Positions 57,125 through 64,000 of a DNA stretch of 64,000 nt are shown here, piece after piece. Positions within the stretch are counted from its first letter, which is position 1; each line of letters begins with the position of its first letter. The notes beneath the pieces were generated by a model, which had not been told where the DNA came from, searched no databases, and saw only the letters and a list, made by a program, of their open reading frames with translations. This DNA comes from Flavobacterium aeripolare (GTDB lineage Bacteria; Bacteroidota; Bacteroidia; Flavobacteriales; Flavobacteriaceae), in the NCBI RefSeq assembly GCF_013294025.1, contig NZ_JABSNL010000001.1:62001-126000 (forward strand), read 5' to 3'. The translations under genes and the position numbers were made by a program.

Positions 57125-57329
57125 AGCGATTGTAACTAGTAGTAGTGCAAACTGCTTCAAATTATATGATTAACCGTTAATTATACTAAAATTAAAAAAG
57201 CACGCAAATTTCGCAAATTCAAAATTGATTCACAGTAGTAAATCTGCCAAAATCTCTATAATCTGCGTGCCATATTTTTTATCTAGTATGTAAAGCTAAC
57301 AATCAAATTAAATAAAATAAAAAGAGATT
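57125..57329. repeat. Spacer with interspersed inverted repeat
   Basis: GCACGCA (57200-57206) mirrors TGCGTGC (57264-57270), with 'aaatctgccaaaatct' and 'cgcaaatt' words between. The same words occur at 62464-62524. It looks like an interspersed non-coding repeat and could fold into a hairpin after the GH10 gene. Confidence 0.65.
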
Positions 57330-58337
57330 ATGATACGACTTTCTAGACTTTCGAAAATATTGGTATTATCGATGCTCACTTTATTTTGTCAACAAGGGAT
57401 TGCACAATCTTTCGATAATTATAAATGGGAAACCTTGGCCTGTACAGGAGAACCTGCAGCACGACATGAAGCGGCATTTGCTGAAGTTGGCGGTAAATTT
57501 TACCTGCTTGGCGGTCGACGTATTCAAGAAGTGTCCATTTTTAATCCTGAAACAAATACATGGACATCAGGTGCCAAACCGCCAATTGAATTGCACCATT
57601 TTCAAAGTTTTTCTTATAAAGGGAAAATTTATATCGTTGGCGCTGCTACGGGGCAATTCCCACACGAAACTCCAGTAGCTACAGCTTATGTTTATGATCC
57701 TGAAAAGGACAGTTGGGAAAAAGGATTTTCGATGCCAGAGAATAGATTAAGATCCTCTACAACCACCAATGTTTATAAGGACAAACTTTATATTTCGGGT
57801 GGTATTATTGACGGTCACTGGGATGGACACGTAAGCTGGTTTGATGTTTACGATTTCAAAACAGGGAAATGGGAAAAACTAACTGATACACCTCGAGCTC
57901 GTGATCATGCTACCTCAGTAGTTTGTAAAGACAAATTATATGTATTGGGCGGAAGGGTTTCATCAGGCGCTATCGAAAAGGTTTTTGAATTAACAATTCC
58001 AGAGGTGGATGTGTTTGATTTAAAATCTGGACAATGGAGCACACTTGCCAATCCTGTTCCTACGCAGCGTGCTGGTATTGCATCAATTTGTATTGGTGAT
58101 AAAATTTTAGTTACTGGTGGTGAAAATGGAGATCAATTACTAGCACATAATGAAGTTGAAGTTTTAGATACAAAAACCGGAATTTGGAGTACGCTACCCT
58201 CTTTGGAGCGAGGTAGACATGGTACACAATTTATTTGGTACAAAAAAGAATTGTATATCGCTTCGGGCTGTGGCCAAAGAGGTGGCGAACCAGAGTTAAA
58301 ATCAATCGAGCGCTTTAGTGATAAAACGATTAAATAA
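57330..58337 (+). CDS. Secreted Kelch-repeat beta-propeller protein
   Basis: 335 residues with a signal peptide (about 1-25, LFCQQGIAQS). Five or six Kelch blades are visible by their GG and W spacing: FYLLGGRRI...NPETNTWTSG, LYISGGIIDG...FKTGKWEKL, LYVLGGRVSSG...LKSGQWSTL, ILVTGGENGDQ...TKTGIWSTL, LYIASGCGQRGGEPELKS. Related proteins include N-acetylneuraminate epimerase (NanM). Here a role as a sugar mutarotase/epimerase or binding protein of the xylan pathway is inferred from position before the symporter. Confidence 0.82.
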   Translation: MIRLSRLSKILVLSMLTLFCQQGIAQSFDNYKWETLACTGEPAARHEAAFAEVGGKFYLLGGRRIQEVSIFNPETNTWTSGAKPPIELHHFQSFSYKGKIYIVGAATGQFPHETPVATAYVYDPEKDSWEKGFSMPENRLRSSTTTNVYKDKLYISGGIIDGHWDGHVSWFDVYDFKTGKWEKLTDTPRARDHATSVVCKDKLYVLGGRVSSGAIEKVFELTIPEVDVFDLKSGQWSTLANPVPTQRAGIASICIGDKILVTGGENGDQLLAHNEVEVLDTKTGIWSTLPSLERGRHGTQFIWYKKELYIASGCGQRGGEPELKSIERFSDKTIK

Positions 58338-58379
58338 TAGGAAACGTTTAGAAAGAATAACCATAAATAAAATTACAAA

Positions 58380-59855
58380 ATGAATAATACATCCCAAAAA
58401 CTTTCGGTTTTAGAGAAAGTAGGTTACAGTTTAGGCGACTTTGCAGCCAATTTAATTTTCCAAACTTTGATGACCTTTTTGGCATTTTTCTACACCGATG
58501 TGTATAAGATTCCAGCAGGAACAGCCAGTGCGATTATCTTTTTTGGAGGGTTTATTGGTGCCTTTTTTAATATTATAATGGGTGCAGTTGCCGATAGAAC
58601 AAGAACCCGTTGGGGAAAATTCAGACCTTGGATTTTATGGACTTCTTTGCCATTTGGAATCATCGCTATTTTGGCTTTCTCAACACCAGATTTCGGTCCA
58701 GATGGAAAAGTAATTTACGCTTTGGTGACTTATTTCTTATTGATATTAGTGTACTCGGCCAATAATTTACCGTATTCAGCTCTAAGCGGGGTTTTGACTG
58801 GGGATATGGGACAACGTAACAGTTTGTCTTCGTATCGTTTTGTAGCGGTAATGTTTGCGCAATTTATCATTCAGGGATTGTTATTGCCTTTGGTTTTAAT
58901 TTTGGGTCATGGCGACAAAGCAGCTGGTTTTAAAACGACCATGATGATTTTTGCAATAGCAGGAGTTATTTGTTTTATAATCACATTCTTGACTACAAAA
59001 GAACGTATTGTTCCTAAAAAAGAACAAGAATCATCAGTAAAACAAGATTTACTCGATTTGTCTAAAAACAAGCCTTGGGTAATCATGCTTTTTGTTACAA
59101 TTTTGATTTTTGTTACGCTTTCGCTAAAAGGCGGAATGTACATTTATTACTTTAAATATTACTTAGATCCTGTTGCTCAAGCGACGTTTTTGCAGGATAT
59201 CGGATTTAATAATATGATTGCTGGATTAAATGATTCATTAATCGGAATGGGACTTACCGAGTTTCAATGGCCAAAAGATGCCCCTACATCTGCCTTTAGT
59301 TTGTTTAATTCTGGTGGGATTTTGTTCATGATTTTCGGAATTATGTTTTCAAAAGGATTGGCTGATAAATTCGGAAAAAGAAACATTTTTATTGCCTTTA
59401 TATTCCTATCTGCTTTAAGCTTAGTGCAGTTCAATTTTTATGCGCCTACCTCTATAACGTTAGTATTTGTAACGCAAGTTGTACATGGATTTTTGTACGG
59501 AATTACGATTCCGTTACTATGGGCAATGATTGCCGATGTAGCTGATTATAGCGAATGGAAAAACAACCGACGCGCTACTGCGATCATCTTTTCGGCTATG
59601 ATTTTTGGTCTAAAAGTAGGTTTGAGTATTGGTGGAGCACTAGGTGCTTTTCTATTATCAAGATATGGTTATGTCGCTGAAGCAGCTAACCAAGCGCAAT
59701 CTGCAATTGACGGAATTAAATTAGCCGTAAGTGTTTATCCAGGATTATTTTTTATCGCAAGTGCTGGTTTGGTATGTTTTTATATGATCGATAAAAAAAT
59801 GGAAGTGCAGCTAGAAAGTGAATTAAAAGAAAGAAGAAGTAAAAATATAAATTAA
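58380..59855 (+). CDS. GPH-family oligosaccharide:cation symporter
   Basis: 491-residue MFS permease of the glycoside-pentoside-hexuronide family. It has 12 helices, with the signature KVGYSLGDFAANLIFQ at the start and the RTRTRWGKFRPWILW cytoplasmic loop (about 71-85) that is diagnostic of the family. WAMIADVADYSEWKNNRRA (about 381-399) is the second family motif. It should carry xylobiose or other xylosides across the inner membrane to the GH43 encoded 6 bp downstream. Confidence 0.92.
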   Translation: MNNTSQKLSVLEKVGYSLGDFAANLIFQTLMTFLAFFYTDVYKIPAGTASAIIFFGGFIGAFFNIIMGAVADRTRTRWGKFRPWILWTSLPFGIIAILAFSTPDFGPDGKVIYALVTYFLLILVYSANNLPYSALSGVLTGDMGQRNSLSSYRFVAVMFAQFIIQGLLLPLVLILGHGDKAAGFKTTMMIFAIAGVICFIITFLTTKERIVPKKEQESSVKQDLLDLSKNKPWVIMLFVTILIFVTLSLKGGMYIYYFKYYLDPVAQATFLQDIGFNNMIAGLNDSLIGMGLTEFQWPKDAPTSAFSLFNSGGILFMIFGIMFSKGLADKFGKRNIFIAFIFLSALSLVQFNFYAPTSITLVFVTQVVHGFLYGITIPLLWAMIADVADYSEWKNNRRATAIIFSAMIFGLKVGLSIGGALGAFLLSRYGYVAEAANQAQSAIDGIKLAVSVYPGLFFIASAGLVCFYMIDKKMEVQLESELKERRSKNIN

Positions 59856-59861
59856 ATTATT

Positions 59862-60881
59862 ATGCCAGAAGAAAATATCAGTCATATCAATTTTGACGAA
59901 ATAAACAAAAAAGCAATTTCACAACCGCTAATCAAACACATGTACACCGCAGATCCTTCGGCGCATGTTTTTAACGGAAAAATATACATTTATCCTTCTC
60001 ATGACATCGAAGCGGGAATTCCGTTTAACGACAATGGAGACCATTTTGGGATGGAAGATTACCACGTTATTTCTATGGATAGCCCAACAGGGGAAGCAAA
60101 AGATAACGGATTAGCACTACACGTAAAAGATGTGCCGTGGGCCGAAAGACAAATGTGGGCGCCTGATGCTGCTACTAAAGATGGAAAGTATTATTTGTAT
60201 TTCCCCGCCAAAAGAGCCAACGGAATTTTCCAGATTGGTGTTGCGATTAGTGATTCTCCAGTAGGGCCATTTATTGCTGAACCAGAAGCTATTGAAGGTA
60301 GTTACTCTATCGATCCAGCTGTTTTTTGTGATGATGACGGTAGTTATTATATGTATTTTGGTGGCATTTGGGGCGGTCAATTGCAAAGCTATAGAAACAA
60401 TAGTTATGATGTAAACCACAAAGAACCAGTAGGAAATGAGTTGGCTCTAAATCCAATTATGGCAAAGCTTACCTCTGACATGAAAAGTTTTGACGAATCG
60501 GTAAAAGAGCTCGTAATCCTAGATGAAAACGGAAAACCGCTTTTAGCAGGAGACAACGACCGTCGCTTTTTTGAAGCTTCGTGGATGCACAAATACAATG
60601 GTAAATATTATTTCTCTTATTCTACAGGAGATACGCATTTTATCTGCTATGCTACGGGAGACAATCCTTACGGACCGTTTACGTATCAAGGTCGAATTTT
60701 AAATCCAGTTATTGGTTGGACATCACACCATTCAATTTGTGAGTTCGAAGATAAATGGTATTTATTCTACCATGATTCTAGTTTATCTGAAGGAGTTACC
60801 CACTTAAGATCTGTAAAAGTCGCGGAAATCACTTATGATGAAAATGGTAAAATCCAGACTTTAGATCCGTATTTGGAGTAG
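59862..60881 (+). CDS. Cytoplasmic GH43 beta-xylosidase
   Basis: 339 residues, no signal peptide. The catalytic acids of a GH43 propeller are Asp31 (YTADPSAHV), Asp151 (YSIDPAVFCD) and Glu238 (RFFEASWMH). Short, single-domain and intracellular, it matches the GH43 xylosidases that cleave imported xylobiose. It sits 6 bp after the symporter gene, a classic uptake-and-hydrolysis pair. Its product xylose meets XylA in the cytoplasm. Confidence 0.93.
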   Translation: MPEENISHINFDEINKKAISQPLIKHMYTADPSAHVFNGKIYIYPSHDIEAGIPFNDNGDHFGMEDYHVISMDSPTGEAKDNGLALHVKDVPWAERQMWAPDAATKDGKYYLYFPAKRANGIFQIGVAISDSPVGPFIAEPEAIEGSYSIDPAVFCDDDGSYYMYFGGIWGGQLQSYRNNSYDVNHKEPVGNELALNPIMAKLTSDMKSFDESVKELVILDENGKPLLAGDNDRRFFEASWMHKYNGKYYFSYSTGDTHFICYATGDNPYGPFTYQGRILNPVIGWTSHHSICEFEDKWYLFYHDSSLSEGVTHLRSVKVAEITYDENGKIQTLDPYLE

Positions 60882-60916
60882 TTTTTAGAAGCTATTTTAC
60901 AATAAAAAAAATAAAA

Positions 60917-60950
60917 ATTAATCTGCTTGATACTCTTCAAGCAGATTAAT
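60917..60950 (+). terminator. Terminator closing the second xylan operon
   Basis: ATTAATCTGCTTGA (60917-60930) and TCAAGCAGATTAAT (60937-60950) make a perfect 14-bp stem with a 6-nt loop, followed by TCTTTTT. Confidence 0.92.
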
Positions 60951-61098
60951 TCTTTTTAGGAGGGAACAGATTCAACTTCTATAGCATTGATTCCACAAAG
61001 CTTTTGCATAGTAATATTTCTGAAAAATTGCATGAGAAGAGTAAAACCTAAGTTTAGCAAAAGCCACTATTTATTCACCTTGATAAAAAATAATAAAA

Positions 61099-62379
61099 AT
61101 GAAAAGAGTTCTTTTTTTAATTATTTTTCTAAAATCATTCGTCGGTTTTGCTCAACAAAACTACGGTATTTCTTCTCAAAAAGACCGACTCAGGCAATAT
61201 TCGGGCCAATGGGTAAGTGCTATAAATCCTAATACAGATAGTGTTGCAGAATATCCTGAAATTAAGATGAGTAGTTTGACCAATTTCGATAATCATTCGC
61301 TCACGGTTGAAGTTTTTCAAAAAGATAATTCCAATCAATACAATCCAATACTGTTAGAAATTATTGGGTATGATACGGTTACCGATGCTGTTTTTGCTGC
61401 AGGTCATAATACAAAAGGCGAATTTTTCACAGGAAAAGGCTTGTTTACTTCAGAAAATCATTGGACAATGCAAGACAAAGACCTCAATGGTAATAAGACG
61501 ATGAAGGTTGATTTTAACTTTCAAAATTATACAGATGTCATATTGGAAGGCTTTGATCCTAATGAAAAGAGTTTATGGAAAACAAGATACATTAAAAACA
61601 ATCCTAAAGACAAAAACATAGGTATTCAGCTTGTTTCTGTTCACAAAGAAATGCTTAAAAACCCAGAACAAACCCTAATTCAGTTAGGTAGAATGGGGTA
61701 TAGCTATGTGGAGACTTTTGTATACAAGGATGGAGGTTTTTATGGTCAAAGTCCAACGCAGTTTAAGGCTATGGTCGAAAAAGCAGGTATGAAATTTTTA
61801 GGCTCAATGACCTTTTTCGATCCCGAAGACAAAAATGATGATGCCGCAATCAATGCGTGGTGGAACAAAACGATACAAGACCATAAAATAGCTGGTGTTG
61901 AATATTTGTCAACTTCAAATAGTAAATTAAAAGGCATCAAGACAATTAAAGAATTGCAAGAGTATTGCAATTATTATAACAAAGTTGGAAAACTCTGCAA
62001 GAAGAACGGACTCAAGTTTGTGTACCACAACCATGCCGATGAATTTTTAAAGGTCGAAGGCGTAACCATTTATGATTATTTTCTTAAGAACACCAATCCG
62101 GATTATGTCTATTTTCAATCTGATTTGTATTGGATGCATCGGGGAGGAGTTAATCCTATAGATTATTTTAAAAACTATCCCAACCGATTTATTAGTTGGC
62201 ATGTAAAAGATTATAAAGAATTAGGCGAAAGTGGAAAAATAGATTTCAAAGATATTTTCAAGTATCAAGAAATAGCTGGAGTGCAATACATCTTAGCGGA
62301 AGTGGAAGACTATAACTTTCCACCTTTGTATAGTGTGGATTTGGCTTGGGAATATATTTATTATGAACTATTGAAATAA
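61099..62379 (+). CDS. Secreted sugar-phosphate isomerase/epimerase-like TIM barrel
   Basis: 426 residues with a signal peptide (about 1-18, LKSFVGFAQQ). The N-terminal 170 residues form a beta-rich domain (YSGQWVSAINPNT...NWTMQDKDLNGN-like). The C-terminal part (about 170-426) is an AP-endonuclease-2-type barrel: IGIQLVSVHKEM, FVYHNHADEF (about 309-318), DYVYFQSDLYWMHRGG, FISWHVKDYKE (about 365-375) and YILAEVEDY, with His and Glu metal ligands. The substrate is unknown; secreted members in Bacteroidota are linked to sugar epimerisation. It may work with the ThuA-like and SMP-30-like proteins downstream. Confidence 0.82.
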   Translation: MKRVLFLIIFLKSFVGFAQQNYGISSQKDRLRQYSGQWVSAINPNTDSVAEYPEIKMSSLTNFDNHSLTVEVFQKDNSNQYNPILLEIIGYDTVTDAVFAAGHNTKGEFFTGKGLFTSENHWTMQDKDLNGNKTMKVDFNFQNYTDVILEGFDPNEKSLWKTRYIKNNPKDKNIGIQLVSVHKEMLKNPEQTLIQLGRMGYSYVETFVYKDGGFYGQSPTQFKAMVEKAGMKFLGSMTFFDPEDKNDDAAINAWWNKTIQDHKIAGVEYLSTSNSKLKGIKTIKELQEYCNYYNKVGKLCKKNGLKFVYHNHADEFLKVEGVTIYDYFLKNTNPDYVYFQSDLYWMHRGGVNPIDYFKNYPNRFISWHVKDYKELGESGKIDFKDIFKYQEIAGVQYILAEVEDYNFPPLYSVDLAWEYIYYELLK

Positions 62380-62660
62380 TCCACCACCAACTGAAAGTTT
62401 GCTGTCAAAAAACTTTTACGAAAGCTGTATTAACTTTTTTGCCACGGAAATTATTATCTGCGGAAATCTGCCAAATCTGCGTGCAATTTTTTATCACGCA
62501 GATTTACGCGAATTTGGCAGATTTTAAAAGAGTTAAATTGAATTAACAACGGTAGCAGTGATTAATTAGTATAAAATCTGTGGCTATATTTTTTTAAGTA
62601 GAATCAAAATATATTAAAACACATCGTTTTAGTTATGCATGTAACCAATAAAATTAAATT
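62380..62660. repeat. Spacer with cruciform-forming interspersed repeat
   Basis: Arms AAATCTGCCAAAT (62464-62476) and ATTTGGCAGATTT (62512-62524) enclose a second dyad ATCTGCGTG (62475-62483) / CACGCAGAT (62495-62503). The same words occur at 57200-57270. It may also serve as a terminator for the isomerase-like gene. Confidence 0.72.
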
Positions 62661-63425
62661 ATGAAACCATTTAAAATGAAATACTTTTTACTAACCCTAT
62701 GTATCCTAACGATGATGAAAGCAAATGCGCAAGATCAGTTTCGTGTTTTATTGTTTACCCAGCATGATACCTGGCATTACAATTCTATCCCTGTCGCTGT
62801 CGAAGCATTCAAAGAAATGGCAGCCGAAAATCAGTTTAAGTTTGATTGGACCCAAAGACCAGATGATCTTATAACAAAATTACCAGAATATGATGTCGTG
62901 ATATTCATGAATGCCAATGCCAATTTTTTGACACCAAAACACATGGATGCTTTAAAAGCATTTATGAAACGAGGCGGTGGCTTTGTAGGTATACACGGAA
63001 CGGCAGATGGCGAAAACGATAATAAATGGTTTGACGGTCTAGTAGGCGCAAAGTTCGTAAATCATCCAAAATTACAAGCCGCCATTGTAAACGTTGCCAA
63101 TCATGATTTTCCAGCAACATGGCATTTACCCAATAAATGGCTTCGGTCTGATGAATGGTACAACTTTAAAAACATGAACCTCGATAAACTACATGTTCTA
63201 TTGACGGTTGATGAAGCTTCGTATGATTTTACTGCTGGTTATGATGATATTCCATTGAAAGGAATGGGAAATGCACATCCTATTGCATGGTATCAAGAGT
63301 ATGAAGGTGGAAGATCGTTTTATACGGCTATCGGTCATAAACCAGAATCGTTTAAAGATAAAAACTTTTTAAACCACATTTTTGGCGCTATTTATTGGGC
63401 TAAAGGCGATTCAATTAGAAAATAA
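62661..63425 (+). CDS. Secreted ThuA-like protein
   Basis: 254 residues with a signal peptide (about 1-23, MMKANAQDQF). The ThuA fold (class I glutamine amidotransferase-like) is shown by FRVLLFTQHDTWHY, YDVVIFMNANANFLT, GGGFVGIHGTADGE (about 105-118) and the C-terminal GMGNAHPIAWYQEYEGGRSFYTAIGH. ThuA-like proteins are linked to keto-sugar and trehalose catabolism; the reaction is unknown here. It is 14 bp before the SMP-30 gene. Confidence 0.86.
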   Translation: MKPFKMKYFLLTLCILTMMKANAQDQFRVLLFTQHDTWHYNSIPVAVEAFKEMAAENQFKFDWTQRPDDLITKLPEYDVVIFMNANANFLTPKHMDALKAFMKRGGGFVGIHGTADGENDNKWFDGLVGAKFVNHPKLQAAIVNVANHDFPATWHLPNKWLRSDEWYNFKNMNLDKLHVLLTVDEASYDFTAGYDDIPLKGMGNAHPIAWYQEYEGGRSFYTAIGHKPESFKDKNFLNHIFGAIYWAKGDSIRK

Positions 63426-63439
63426 ACTAACAATACGAT

Positions 63440-64000
63440 ATGATAACTAAATCAAAAAAACAGATTTACAGCAATTGCCTAAATTTACTGAGCATCAGCT
63501 TGCTTTTGACCGTAAATATGTCTTGCAAGGCGCATAAAGACTTAAACAAAGCTATAATTGCCGATGGTGCGCAGCTTACTTTGGTTGCTGATGGATTCGA
63601 ATTTACCGAAGGTCCTGCTGCAGACAAAAATGGCGATGTCTATTTTACAGATCAGCCCAATGACCGTATCCTGAAATGGAATGCCAGTGACAATACCGTT
63701 TCAGATTATATGAAACCATCTGGTCGTTCTAACGGATTGTATTTTGACAACCAAGGGAATTTGTTGGCCATTGCCGATGAAAAAAATGAGATTTGGTCTA
63801 TTGATGCCAAAAAAAAAGTGACCGTGATACTTGCGAATTTTGAGGGTAAAAAATTCAATGGTCCCAATGATCTTTGGGTAGATGCCAAAGGCGGTATTTA
63901 TTTTACGGATCCTTATTACCAACGTACGTGGTGGCAACATCAAGAAACACAGCAAGCATCAAAAAGGGTGTATTATTTAGCACCAAATACAAAAATACCG
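63440..64000 (+). CDS. SMP-30/gluconolactonase-like lipoprotein, 3' end outside window
   Basis: The frame is open from ATG 63440 to the window edge (187 codons). A lipoprotein signal ends at a Cys in LLLTVNMSCKAHK (about Cys29). The SMP-30/lactonase propeller begins with LVADGFEFTEGPAADKNGDV and includes FTDQPNDRILKW, GRSNGLYFDNQGNL and GPNDLWVDAKGGIYFTDP. These proteins hydrolyse sugar lactones. With the secreted isomerase-like and ThuA-like proteins it suggests a sugar-acid or lactone module. The remaining residues lie outside the window. Confidence 0.85.
   Translation, partial: MITKSKKQIYSNCLNLLSISLLLTVNMSCKAHKDLNKAIIADGAQLTLVADGFEFTEGPAADKNGDVYFTDQPNDRILKWNASDNTVSDYMKPSGRSNGLYFDNQGNLLAIADEKNEIWSIDAKKKVTVILANFEGKKFNGPNDLWVDAKGGIYFTDPYYQRTWWQHQETQQASKRVYYLAPNTKIP

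Overview
The window looks like a chromosome segment of a Flavobacterium-type member of the Bacteroidota. The signs are low GC, A/T-rich gene spacing with hardly any Shine-Dalgarno sequences, TAnnTTTG-type -7 promoter elements, a SusC/SusD pair, a hybrid two-component sensor (HTCS), a Bacteroidota histone-H1-like small protein, and many short interspersed palindromic repeats. I assign no species.

Region 1 (1-7.1 kb) is housekeeping and stress genes. A leftward pair, dinB (Y-family polymerase) and a second DnaE-type polymerase III alpha subunit cut by the window edge, diverges from a LexA-like XRE/S24 repressor across an operator-rich 87-bp gap. This is an inducible mutagenesis cassette. It is followed by a histone-H1-like gene, an FAD/NAD(P)-binding protein, a DUF1810 protein and a short-chain dehydrogenase.

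Region 2 (7.2-23.6 kb) is a rightward defence island: type I restriction-modification (hsdR, hsdM, hsdS), a PLD-fold nuclease-like protein, a small unknown protein, an SF2 helicase fused to a zincin (HExxH, SprT-like) domain, a type IV McrB/McrC pair and a protein of unknown function. Between hsdR and hsdM lie two blocks of GC-richer, roughly 134-bp palindromic tandem repeats, with a GIY-YIG nuclease gene sitting between the blocks. This is the most unusual structure in the window.

Region 3 (23.7-26.9 kb) is a junction zone. It holds a YdjM-like membrane protein, a small unknown protein, a lone excisionase-type HTH gene and about 1 kb with almost no coding capacity, containing a small ORF and a weak tRNA-3'-end-like sequence. 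It may be the scar of a lost integrative element.

Region 4 (26.9-64 kb) is a complete xylan and xylose utilisation locus. A LacI-type regulator diverges from xylB-xylA-xylose transporter-transaldolase-split transketolase-Gfo/Idh oxidoreductase-aldose epimerase, which carries xylose into the pentose phosphate pathway. An HTCS regulator precedes susC-susD-surface glycan-binding protein-GH10 xylanase. Next comes a second cluster: GH3 beta-xylosidase, an unclassified clan GH-A-like hydrolase, GH43, a second GH10, a Kelch protein, a GPH-family oligosaccharide symporter and a cytoplasmic GH43. The logic is surface binding and cutting of xylan, TonB-dependent import, periplasmic trimming, inner-membrane uptake, and cytoplasmic hydrolysis and isomerisation. 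The last genes (xylose-isomerase-like TIM barrel, ThuA-like, SMP-30/gluconolactonase, the last cut by the window edge) form a separate sugar-modification cluster.
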